Positions 1 to 12,000 of a stretch of 34,590 nt of DNA are shown in pieces. Every line of letters starts with the position of its first letter. Within the stretch, counting starts at the first letter, position 1. The notes beneath the pieces were generated by a model that was given only the letters and a program-made list of their open reading frames with translations, had not been told where the DNA came from and ran no database searches. This stretch comes from Candidatus Pacearchaeota archaeon (lineage in GTDB: Archaea; Nanoarchaeota; Nanoarchaeia; Pacearchaeales; GW2011-AR1). The stretch is from positions 1 through 34,590 of the forward strand of contig NZER01000211.1 in NCBI GenBank assembly GCA_002690445.1, given 5' to 3'. The position numbers were made by a program, and so were the translations under genes.

Positions 1-94
1 GCAACATTTTCTTGCTTGGTCCACGCTTATTCCATTTGCTAATTTGTTTCTTTGCCCGTTCAAGTTCTTTGTCTGCAAAATTCGGAACGAAGCC
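1..94 (-). repeat. Direct repeat copy A (tape-measure C-terminal unit), cut by the window edge
   Basis: Bases 1-94 are identical to bases 238-331, a 237-base (79-codon) offset in the same reading frame. The copy encodes residues 7305 onward, beginning GFVPNFADKELERAKKQISK. It reaches the window edge, so its full length is unknown. Confidence 0.95.
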
Positions 95-3000
95 AGACGC
101 AAAATTGAATGGTTTGACTTGAGGCCACCCCGGCGTTTCCTTTTCTGAACCCTTTTTTCTCCGCGAATAAGTAAAGTCCGTATCGCTCGTGCGATCGGAA
201 ATATACCATTCGTAATCCTTTAGTCGCGGATTTATCTGCAACATTTTCTTGCTTGGTCCACGCTTATTCCATTTGCTAATTTGTTTCTTTGCCCGTTCAA
301 GTTCTTTGTCTGCAAAATTCGGAACGAAGCCTTGGTTTCTTCGTGACCCCGGTCCAATGTACCAGTTTTTAGGCACGATATCCGTACCGGGCGGCCTATA
401 ACGGAGCGGCGTTTCTAAATATTCTTGAGTCATATACGCTGGCAAACCTTTGGGAAACAGTTTTTGTCCGCGAGGGGTTTGAGCGAATTGTTTAAGATCT
501 TCCAGACTAATTGGCTTTAGGCTTCCTGTAGAGTTACCTTTATTGCCCGCATCCTTAGCGGTGGCAAATCCCGGGAAAATAGGTACACGGTTGCCTCCGG
601 GCATAGTATTGTCTTGCGTACCTCTGACGTCCCAATATGTGGTACCATCCGGTCTGGTCACCTTTCGTCCGAACGGTATATCTACTCCCGGTACACCTTT
701 ACCAAAGCCCCCTAGCCGCTTCGGGTCCGGTATCTTTCCCCCAGAGGGGTAACCATGAACAGGACCAACGATAGGATGCCCTTGGGAGCGTGCGAAATTT
801 CCTGCTCGCGCATCTCCCGCGGCAGCCGTCTGCAAGTCAGTAAAACCATACGTGAGAAATTGGCCCGGAATTATGTTTCCAGCAGGGTCGAACATTGGAT
901 TGTCGGGATTCCTCTGAATCGGCAGCGGTCGGTTTTCGTCCGGTCTCCAAGGTGCTTCGCCCGGCTTTGGAGCATATATTTGCGCGGGGGTTGGCTGCGG
1001 CCGAGGCTGTCGCTGTGGCGGCCGAGGCTGTGGCGCTGGGATTCTAAAATTGGGGTTTGGAGCCATCCCGCCCCCACCCTGACCTCGACCTCGTCTCCGA
1101 TTCCCTTGAAATGCATTGGGGCGAGTTTGCACTGCTCCCGCGCCCGCGATCGCGCCTGATGGCATGTGGTAATGCCTAAAATTAGCTGGATGAAAGTTCG
1201 GAACGAAGCCGTCTGCTTGAAAAAGATTTTTAAATTTTTCCTTACCGGCGTTAACGTAAGCTTTAGCTTTGATTCCTAATTTTATTTGGTCAGCTTTTTC
1301 TTCTGATAAAAATCCATGACTGACCGCTAGACCTATAGTTGACTCCATGCCCTCCATATGTCTTGGCATCCATTTTCCTTCTCCTCGTTTAACGGCGTCA
1401 AGCAACGACCAACCTTTTTTAGAATCCGATTCGGGTCTGTTTTCGAATGTTCCCGAGTACATTTTAAGCATAGCTTCAAGCGCTTTATCTTTGCCTCCAA
1501 AATTTTCATAGAATTGAGCTAATCCTTTTTTACCCAAGACTCCCTCTATAAGCGGTATCGCCATAAAGCTTTCCACTCCTGCTGCTTCGAAATTACCTTT
1601 TTGGGATAGCTTAGCCATTTTTGTTATATCTTTTATACTTAAGCCACGGTCGCCGGTCTTGCCATACATGTGTTGTATGCCTGTAGGCCCGCTCATTATG
1701 TCTGCGGGGAAAGATAGTCGATCATCGGAGCTCGTAGCCCCCCAAGCTTTTTTATTTTCCGGAATTCGCATGGCGTCAACAATTTCTCCAAGACTTATTC
1801 TTACTTTTTTATCCTTGTCTTTCGTAAGAAGATCTAGCCCTTTAATACTAAGTGCGCCTATGGGCAATCCAGTTGCTTCCATCAATGGGTCCGAACCCGG
1901 CGTATTACCTGCTACCTTAAAACTTTGTTTCCTTAATTTATCTATTAAGAGGGCCCCTCCGGGAAGATCCCCAAGTTGATCTTCTAATATGTCATATAGA
2001 CCCGGTATAGCTTGTGGATTTATTTTAAAGAGTTCCTCTATCTTTGGCGCAACTTTCTTTACGTAGCCTTGCCCTACTGCTTTTGCGTGACGTTTTGCGG
2101 GTGCTACTGGTGCAACGCCGTAAATTGCATCTGCTAAAAACTGGATACCGCCAAACCCTTGTTGGTATCTATCGCCGCTTAAAGCGTTTGCCCCAATGTC
2201 TAGAGCTGTTTGTTTGGCTCGGGGAACAGCCAAGACTATATCATCTATAATTGAATTTTTTAAATCATTTTCTCTGTTGGCTAATTTTTGCACCCCATCA
2301 CTAACCGAAGGAGGAGCAAAATTCGGAACAAAGCCTTGGGCTTTTTGATCTGCCTTTGCTGCCCCCTTAAGAATTCTTATTCCTTCTTTTCGAGATTTCG
2401 TTTTAACGTCCCAATCTAGGACATCATTTTGTTGCTCTTTTTTTAAGTTGTTAAAAAATTCTTTTCTTGTTTGCCCGTTGGCTAATTTTTCGTTCCACCC
2501 GATCTTCTTGCCACCAAATACATTTGGAGCCTTGTAAGTTGCTTCTGCAATTTGTCCAGACTCCTTAAGATATTTAGCGAGTATCTCATTTTGGTCATTA
2601 AGCCCTTTGTATTTTGGTCTTGGTATTAAGAGCTTGGTTCCTATCCCGAGCTTATTCCATCTTCCTTTGTGCTCCGGATTGGCGTCTTGTATTTCTTTTG
2701 GAGTTACTCCGGGGTACCATTGCGCTGCTTTCCCAACGCTTTCATTAGGTCTAAGCAGGTACTTATCCATGTCTTCTGGAATGGGTTTTACTTCGGGTTC
2801 TTTTCCTGAGCGATCTATGTGCTTATCGCTGCCCACAAGCATTTCTCCGCGAGTATCAAATCTCCATACGTGTTCTTTTACCTTGTCTAATCTTAAGGCT
2901 GCTTTATCATATTCTCCCTTCGCTATATGATTCGTAAATGCCTTGAAGGCCCCTCCTCCTTGCCCTAACCAAGATTTATGGCCGAATCCGTATTGATGTC

Positions 3001-6000
3001 CAATATCAGAAAATACTGCCTGACCCTTAAATCCTAAATCGCTCCACTTTTTCTTTGTTAGTTCTTCGTATTTTTTCTTAGAAGCTTCCCAATGTTTATC
3101 CCAGACTACCTGTTTGATTCTATTATTTTCTGTTACTGAAATTTTTGGTTTACCTATTTCTCCTATTTTTCGCTCTGCGTTTGCTCTTTTTAAACCGGCA
3201 AAGGGTAATATTTTTTTACGAATAGATTCATCTATTTCTTTTTCAGAACCAGTAGAGTTAAACATTTTTTTAATTTGGTCAGCTGAGTGAGCTCCAACAT
3301 CAAATGCTACACCCCTGTTTTGTGCGTTTACTCCAAGCGTTAATCCAGATTTTCCTGATTTTGGAACATTTGTTTTGTCTTGATTCTCTAATCCCATAGT
3401 GAAGTCCAGAGCTCTTTCTTTATTGCTTAGTGATTCGTCTGCCCATCTTGGAGTAGGCGGAGCAAAGTTCGGAACAAAGCCTTCGTTTGCTATTGATGCA
3501 GAACTTTTTCTTCTAATTTCTTTTGCCCTGTTTTCAATGTCTCCTTCTGACAATCCAGATTTTCTTATTTGTTGTGACAGCTTTGTGTCAACTTCAGCTC
3601 TTTCTTTGTCTGTTTTAAGTTCTGATCTGGATCTTTTAATTTCACTTATTGCAAACGCTGCTACGTTTTTATCTGTTTCAGATGGGTCCTTAGGCGCTAA
3701 AGCCGCCTTGTGAACTTTTGTAAATTTTTCAATATTTTTCTTTGGATCTGGATCCGGACGAACATCTACGAGAACCGAACCAGATGTTACAGTCCTTATA
3801 AATTCAGGGGTTTTTGCAAGACTGCCTCCTGCTGTTGCGTGTGCTTCTTCGTGCTTGATGATATCCCGTTCTATTCTTGCGAAATCCTTTTCGTCACGCA
3901 TGGGAACAAATCCCTTGGCCGCGTATGCTGGAGGAATCATTCCTGTTTTTCTAATCGATTCTTTTAAGTGAGCTTTTCCTGCTCTCGAGTTCTTCGGTGG
4001 ACTTATCCAAGTCTTACCCGCGAAGTTAGAGACATGTTCGGCGCTGTTCATGACCACGTTAGCTGGGCCTCCGGACTGAGTAAGGTTTGGCCCTTTATGA
4101 ACGTTTCCAGCTAAGTATCCTCCGGCTAAGGCTCCTCGTTTTTCAGCCATTTTAATAGTTTGAGAAATATTAAATGATGGTACGTGACCACTGGCGGTTG
4201 TCTTTTGACCTCTAACCATTTCGTAGTAACGGCGGGCCGAATCAAACTCTCCTCTTAATCCTTCTTGTCCTAACTCAGTACCGTCGAAAGGTGGTCGGCC
4301 ATCATCGCCATCTTTAGCGAGGAAACGACGCATATCTTCGAAAGTTTTTCCTTGTGTTAACAAGGTTCCATGAATAGCTCCTAATAGGTCTTCTCTGTTT
4401 TTGGCGCTTGCGAGAAGTGGTTCGTCTTTCGTATCTAAATTTTGTCTTTGCACCATGTCAAGGAACGCGTCCTTAGCTGGTGGTAGCATCGTCGTTCCTT
4501 CTTGTTGTTGTAAAGCTTTTTGCCTTTGATCAGATACATAAGCAAGTGTACCCTCGTAATTCTTATCGAGTATTGAAGATACCCTTGTGGCGGTAGTTTC
4601 TGGCTTTTCAGAAGTTTCTTTCGTCTCTTGTTTTTCTGAAGCTTTACGTAGTTGTATGATTTGGGGTTCGACTTGCTCTGCTTGTTTATATTCCTTTTCT
4701 CTTCTTTTTAGCTGCAATTGGGCGTCTTCTAAATCAGATTGAGCTTGGGCTACGTTACTGCCTGTTTCTTTCGCTTCAGCAAGTGCTCGCTTCTTATTGG
4801 TTACTTCAATTGCTGCTGCATTTTTTTGGTCTCTTGTTTCTTTAAATTTCTCAGTGAGAATTGGCACTTCGATATCTGGTTTGCCGGGTCTCTTTATGGT
4901 TTCTGTCGTTGGCTTGTCTCTTTCTGTAATATGTGATTTTAGTACACCTTTTATCCATTCCGGAAGAGCGCCGCGGTCGATTTCCCCTCTATCCCCTTTC
5001 GGTAAAGTTTCGAGCGCGTCCCACCCCATCCTTTTACTTAATTCGGATTCTATTTGTGAGTCCCCATCCACACCGGCGTCCACGTGTTGCATACCACTCT
5101 CTATCCACTTTTGAGCTCTTTCTATATCTTGTTCTTGGGTAAATCCCTGAATTTTTTGACCCTCGCTTAGAACTTTAGCCAATCCCGTGATCCCGACAGA
5201 CTGGCCAATAGCGTCAGACAATCTTCGGGGCAGGCTCAAAAACATTTGTGCGACGTCAGGACCCGGTGCACCTTCATCCGTCATGAGGACTCCTTTAGGT
5301 TTAATTTTTGCTTGCCCCGTCTTATCATCGTACACCGGGCGATTATCTTCGCCCAGTTCAAGCTCAAATCTACTTCCAAATTTTTCGATCGCGCTCATAG
5401 GAACCTTAGCTGCTTCATCAACACCCAGAAGGTCTTCTAGTTTCTTTTTGCCCATGGCGAAATCCAAGTTCGTGCCCGCCATTCGTGGATCGACATTCCG
5501 ATAGCCTGCTATAATTTGCGGCAGAAAACCTTGGACTGATTCCATTGTAGCTTCCAACTGACCATCTTCACCCTCCGTAATGCCTAATTGTGCTCGATTT
5601 TCTTCTATAAGCTTTAAATCTTTTACTATCCTCCCCACCTTAGCCTTCCCGGCTTCTGTTTTGCCTTCCGGAGTTCTTAGTATTTCTTCCGCATCCGCCC
5701 TTAGGTCATCGCTTACTTCTCTATAGTATTCATTAACAGCCAACGCTATTGCTTCCATTCCTTTGTCGATTGTTTTACGGTCAAGCCCAGAAACCTTCAC
5801 TTGTGACAGTACGCCCCCTCTACCGATCTTCATGCGTTTGGGGTCGCCTAGCCAATCCAAGAAATGAGCTCCTGAAGTTCCTTTGGTTTTGTCGCCTTTC
5901 GCCATTGCCCAAGGCAATGATTTTCCCCCCTTAACCTCTGGAATCCTGCGCCCCATGGGGGCATTCTGGCTGCCGACTCCGAGGTTCAAATTGTAACGGT

Positions 6001-9000
6001 TGCCCTGAGCGTAATTGGGCTGTACAGATTGTAGCCCATGTTCACCAATTTGACTTATTTGAGCTTGCAGTTCATTAAAATACTGCTCTGCTCGGTGGAA
6101 GTTCTCCCGCATCCAGTTTACATTGCTTTTCGCGGGAACCGTTGTATCCTGTGCGCTCAGCCTAATATTGTCTCCAAACTGCGCCATCTGACCTACTTGG
6201 CCCGCAAAAGCTTGGCTGCCGCGTCTATCGAACTGCCTTCCACTCATCTTTTCGTTAGGGGCGTCAGGGGCAGGTCTTACTCCGGGGCGGCCCCCGGGTC
6301 CACTTCTTGACGCGTCCCAGAGTTTGCTGCCCCTATGGATCCGTGCGTCAGGATTAATGTGAGCCTCTGTCTTTGTTACACTGTGCCGTCCGCCAATTAT
6401 TTTCGTTCCGATTGGCGGCCCATCCTTCCCGCCAGCCCCCGGGACATCTGGTAGTGAGGCCAGCCAAATTTCCCGCATGTTTGCATGCCATTCGCGGGCT
6501 GCTACATCTTGCGCATCCCAAAAACTCTTTCTTATTTTAACATGTAATAAATATTGTTTGTCGTATGCCTCTTCATCTTTAAGGAATAAATTTTTCATGG
6601 CTTCGGCCGGTTTCCCAGATTGGACATAACCAAGCATTTGCTGCAGCTGGGGAATGCCTTCGGGCTCTACTCCGTCACGGCCTGTATCACCAGCTTTTTT
6701 TCTGATGTTTTCCATCCTAAGCTTGATTATATTCAGAGCCTTTTGTTTTCCTTCATCTCCCTTAAATTTTTCTTTTATTGAATCAGATACATCGTCTTGG
6801 CTTAGGTTGGTGTATAAGCCAGTCATTGGATTGTCTGCTCTCGCAATTCCTGTTGTTTCCGATGCCCTGCCTCTGGCCGCCGCCAATTTTTGTCTGGATT
6901 CTTGAGCAGCTTTTCTTGTGTTTTTCATTGATGCAAGAGTCTCATCTTTTAAAGGTATTTCAAAATCTTCCCAGTAATTTGTTGTATGGGCATATTGATT
7001 AAACTTTTGGCCCCGAGCTACGAACCTTTCATACTGTTCGTCTTCAGAGCCAGCCCGCGGGTGAGGAGGCAAAACAGATAAGCCGTATAATGGCTTAGGT
7101 CGAAAATCGGCTGTATGACCCTCACCTCTCGTGGCCAAGCCCGACGTATGTTCGCTCATCAGGAGTGAGCCTGCTTTATTTTGTTTACGCACCATTGCGT
7201 GCCCAAACCCTGCCCGGCTGCCAGTTAGGCGGGGTGCGTTCGGATCCTTAGCGCGCTGTTCTTCCTCTCTAGGACCGAAGTCTTCTGGTTCTCCCGATGT
7301 TAGAAAACGCCACCTTGGTATTTGTTCTATTGCCTCAAATCTTTCGGTGGCTATAGGGTCTCCTCGTTTTTGCTGTAGAAATGAGGTTGGCAAAAGCTCA
7401 TTGGGTTGTGCTGGGCGTTGCCATTCTTGGCCATCGATAGTTTTAGCTGTCCAGCCTGTGTTTGAGGCTTTGTATCTTTGTCTGCCGGTACTGAAGTGTC
7501 GTATTTTTTTCGAAAACGCTGTGGCATCACCTTCTACAGAAGACCTATCGTATACGGGCTCTTGGACCATGGAAGGAAGATACCCGGGATCACCGGGTTT
7601 GCCGCGACCCCTAAACGACATGCCGCTCTCTCTTATTCTCACCATAAGATTTTCAAATTTTGTCAAACCTTTTAGCCAGTTTTCGGTAACCAGTTTTTCG
7701 CCCGGGGTAGTCGCGGCTCCTTCTTTGACTGGCGCCCCTTCCTTAAACCAATCAACAATTGGTTTATCATGCATTTTCTCGGGAGCCAGCCTGATCACCC
7801 CCTGTAAACCTTCGGGGGTTCCAGATTTGGCCAATGAGGCCTGCTCGATTGTTTTGCTAAACATTTCTGGCAACTTGATGTTTCCTATTTTTTCTACCCA
7901 AGCTCTAGTTAAAGTTTTGGCTCCTATTGTTTCGGTTTCTACTTTTGGTTTCTCTGCTTTTGCCGTCGTTTGATATCCTTTATCTAGTTTAAGAGCTTTT
8001 GCGAGAAGATCGTTTTGAAAGTTTCTGCCCGGTTTGTCAACGCCCGCTGGTCGTAGGAAATTTTTAGCTATATTTTTTAATTCATCTGGAATGCTTTTTA
8101 AGCGAGATGGAACAGGGGGACCGTCTTTTGCTTTTTGAACATGGCTTCTAAATGTGTCTATTAATAAATTAATTTTATTCTGTCTTTCGTCATCAGTAGC
8201 AGTAAGGTCTAGTCCAAGGTCTTTATTATTTAATGATTTAATATGGTTTGAAAAATCTATCATATTGTTCACAAAAACTCCTTGTGCTCGTGCAGCATTT
8301 TGCGCTGGAGTTCGCATATTACTAGGAAGATTTGCGCCCGTGTTTGGTAGAACGTTTGATTGCTGATTCGGTAGTGGTTGATTTGAGCCTCTGTTCATTC
8401 TGCCGTCGGGTTGCCCAATTCGACTCGGCCCAGCGTCCATTCTATCTGCGGCTGGTGGACGATTTGTAACTACTATTGGTGCCTTGGGGTAAGGATATTG
8501 TTGGGCAGTCGGCCCAGTAACCACTCCTCTTCTTAATGGCCCTCCTAAGACTCCTTCGTGCTGAGGCCCAACACCTGCTGCCCTTCTGTATTGATCACTA
8601 ATGTTGCCAAGGTCTGCCGATAATCGAGCCGAAGTATCTTCAACAGCGCCAGCTACAGTAGCAGCCGCTTGACGGGTTGCTTCTCTTGTTTTGTCGCCCT
8701 CTGTCCTTGTGGTTTGGTTTACTGAATCAGCATTTTGTTGTGTTGCTTGCGATACTCCTTGGTTGTATTTTCTTACTAAAGCATCTTTCTCTGCGTCGGT
8801 ACCACTGGTTAATATTCGTAAATTCTCTCTTCCTTCCTTGGTGTTTCCTGTCGGAATATTTGACGCCATTTCTATGTTGGCTTCTTTTTGTTTTTTGTTC
8901 GCCGCTTCTTGCGCCACTTGTTGACGTGTATCAAAGAAATTTTTCGCATTCATTATTCCGCCAAATTGTCCTAACTCCGAAGGGTCATCTCTAAGCTCTT

Positions 9001-12000
9001 TGAGTATCTTAGTTAATAGTCCTATCATTAGTCCCTGCGCTCTTTCTGATGACGGAGCCCCTGACGGCATAAACATGTTTTCAAATTGATGGTATCCTCT
9101 GTATTCTTTTAATTTTTCATTTTCAACCATTCCACCTTGATGAACCTGCGATCTCCTTTCGTCTATCCTGCGTCTTAAGTTAAGCTCTTGACCCATTTGC
9201 GCGCCGGATTCTAGACTAGAGAGAGCTTTCCAAACAGAATTGGATACTGCTGATTGAAGCACAGAAAAATTACCGTCTTCAGTTTCAAAATGAACTTGAC
9301 CTTCCTCGTTTTTGTTAGATTTTTTTGCTCTTGATTGAGCTAAGAACATATTCAATTTTGATTCTGTTGAGCCCGCCGAGCTTTGACGTAAAGATTCTAT
9401 AAATTTTTTATAAGGTGGCCCCTCGGATGGAAATTCGCCCTGTGCGTAGCCTGATCTTAATATAGATAAAGATGATCTTAAATTAGAAAGATCCCCGAAT
9501 GCCGCTGCCGGACCAAGAACTCTTAATGCGTCTGACTCTTCTTTTTGTTTAGCTTCAGCTATTTCACCGTATCCAAAGCGCTCTCTTCTTTCTGCCATAT
9601 GAGAAGCTATCTCCCCCGCAAGTTGCTGAGCGTTCATCCTACTGCCCCTTACTTCCTTGGTGGGCTTTCCTTGTTCGTCCCGCTCGACAGCTACCATGTT
9701 ATACCCCACATTCTTTGCGGCTTCTCCCGTTGCTCCGGTTAACCTGATTGCTTCTTGCCTCAAGGCTTCAAACGCCTTTTCCATTTGTTTTACTTTTTCC
9801 GGAGACATGTCGCCAGACTTTACTCCTCCCGGGGTTATTGCGCGGATGGCTGTTCCGATACTCTGTGTAAGAGTGACAATAGCATCATCAATAAATAATG
9901 TTTGCCAACTCCAGTTATTACCTACCCCCTCGTCAAAAGAAGTTACATTGCGCCACGCTCCAATATTTTCCATTCTGCTGCCCTCAGCAACTCCTTCAGA
10001 TCTAAAAGCAGCGCCTAGAAGTTTATAGAATTTTTGATAGTCTCTAGCTGGATCACCCTTATGCGGAAGGACTCCCATTTCGTCAGCCATATGTTCGTAA
10101 CGTTTTCCTCTATGGGAGTCAAGCTCTTCTATTTCGTCTTGAAAATGATCAAGTTGAGCTGATAGGTTCATGAAACGACCTCCAACATCTCCAAGCGTAC
10201 CGAATAGGGTTGACATTGCTCCTGCCCAAGCCGCAGCAGGAATATTACCCTGCGCGATCCAAGGCGCCATAGCCGCAGGACCTCTTAGTGCGCTTCCCAA
10301 GACATCTCTAGCTCCACCCTCTTTATCGGTAGACTGAAGATAAGAGGCCCCTATATCAGTTGCTACATTCCAACCTATGCCCTTGGCTAAACTTCCTCCA
10401 CCTATTGGCTTCACATTGCCAGCTCCGGGTATTTCGGAATGTTTCATCCATTTATCCATTCCAATCGCTCTTCCAAATCTTCCGTATTGCACAGGTTTGG
10501 GCTGCAATGCTTGGGCCCCGGGGGCGGTAGGGTAACTCTCTGCTAGAGCTAGATTTCTTGTATACGCATCTGTTGGCATAACCCCCGGCAAATTCCTCAT
10601 CGCCAAGGACGCACCGCCCGTTCCGATTCCGTAACCTAATGCCTCTTTGTTTGTTAGCCTAAATGCGTTTGATTCGTCATATCTTCCCCTTTCGCGTTGA
10701 TTTCTGCTTCTGTCAGTTTCCATGCCAAGGAATGTCTCGTCTCCATAGTCCCCCAATAAACTACCTGCGGCATATTGGCCTCCATACATGGCTCCAAAAC
10801 CGTAGCCCATTCTTCTGAGGTTAGTGAACCCGGGCTTATCCCATACCTGTCTTGCTTTGTCCATTCCTCCACCAGCCCATTGCGCGAGCCTTGTCATTTT
10901 GCCCGGTTCTTTTACGCTCTTTAGAAATTCTGTTAGCTTAATGCTTCCTAGCTCTCGCAGATCTTTAAAGAATGTTCCCGATCTAAGACTATCGAATGCA
11001 GTTTTTTGGCTCATTGTCGGCGATTCTGTAAATCTTCCTTGGCCTTCGACCTTGCCAAATCCAAATAAATCTCCAAGAATATTTCTAAGTACGGTTCCAA
11101 TAAATCCCCGTGGAGTACCAGCCGTCGTTGTTCCGCCCGAACTTCCTCCTCCAAGGGCTCGGGATGTTATCGAGCTTGGGGCTTCCGTCCGTGTACCTCT
11201 GTACCAGTCCTTCATGGCATCAACTGGGCCTCTTCTGTGCTTGGTAAGGCCTTTCCATGTTTCTGATAGACTTGGCCCTAACCTTGCCGAGGCACGGTTT
11301 GAAAGTTTTTCGCTAAAACTCATTCCTGATTGCGCGTGAGTTCCTGCTCCGAATATGTCCCCAAAACTCTGGAAGCCTGTAGCCCATTTCATTAATGCTT
11401 TCGGGGATTGATTTAAATGGTGAAAAAATCTTCTTAAGGCGTGTGTAGCTTTTTCTGTCCAAGTTTTCATCTCTGCCTGAGATTTAAATGTTTTTATGTG
11501 ACTGATGTCTTCCCCCTTGTACATCGCTCCACCTCGGTATTTCATGGATGTGAAATCTCCGGTTCGGTTCAAATCAAAGCGGGCTTGTCTAATGTTGGAA
11601 ATTTCAGAAGCTGCAGCTTTCCAACCTGTTTTGATATCCCCCGCGAGATTACCCATGAATTTCCAACCACTCTTAAAGGCTTGAGCTATAGCATTCTTGA
11701 TAGACGCTCCAGACATGCTCCCCCATCTTTCTCCCATGTTTCTAAATAATTTTTCCATCATGGTAACCGCCGGGTTGCCAGACATGGTTGGAATTTCGGG
11801 AGCCCTAATTCTTCCAACAGCCGCCTCCCTTCCAAACCTAAATTGTTCAAAAGCTCTTCCTCCTCCATCCTTTATACTGGTTAAAATTGGGCCAAAGGTT
11901 CCTTTTAATACATGACCAAGGGCTTGAACAATTCCCTTTCCGCCCCCCCCTAGTGGTCCACCTTTTGCTCGGGATTTCATCCAATCTGTTTTTATATCGT

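Larger units (their letters stand above)
75..4189 (-). repeat. C-terminal cluster of the G-[FYH]-[VI]-P-N-F protein motif
   Basis: Seven copies in the tape measure: GHVPSF (residue 5940, codon top 4189), GFVPMR (6032, 3913), GFVPNF (6176, 3481), GFVPNF (6558, 2335), GFVPNF (6933, 1210), GFVPNF (7226, 331) and GFVPNF (7305, 94). The SprA-like peptidase lies between the second and third, and the lysozyme plus LysM between the third and fourth. More copies may lie beyond the left edge. Confidence 0.85.

Noticed and set aside
7131..7973. 280-codon plus-strand open frame opposite the tape measure
   Set aside because: It is antisense to a continuous coding frame, its protein is Ser/Leu/Pro-rich as expected from a complement frame, and there is no ribosome site or recognisable domain.
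10654..10872. Minus-strand 72-codon frame offset from the tape-measure frame
   Set aside because: It overlaps the tape-measure coding frame on the same strand and has no family signal.
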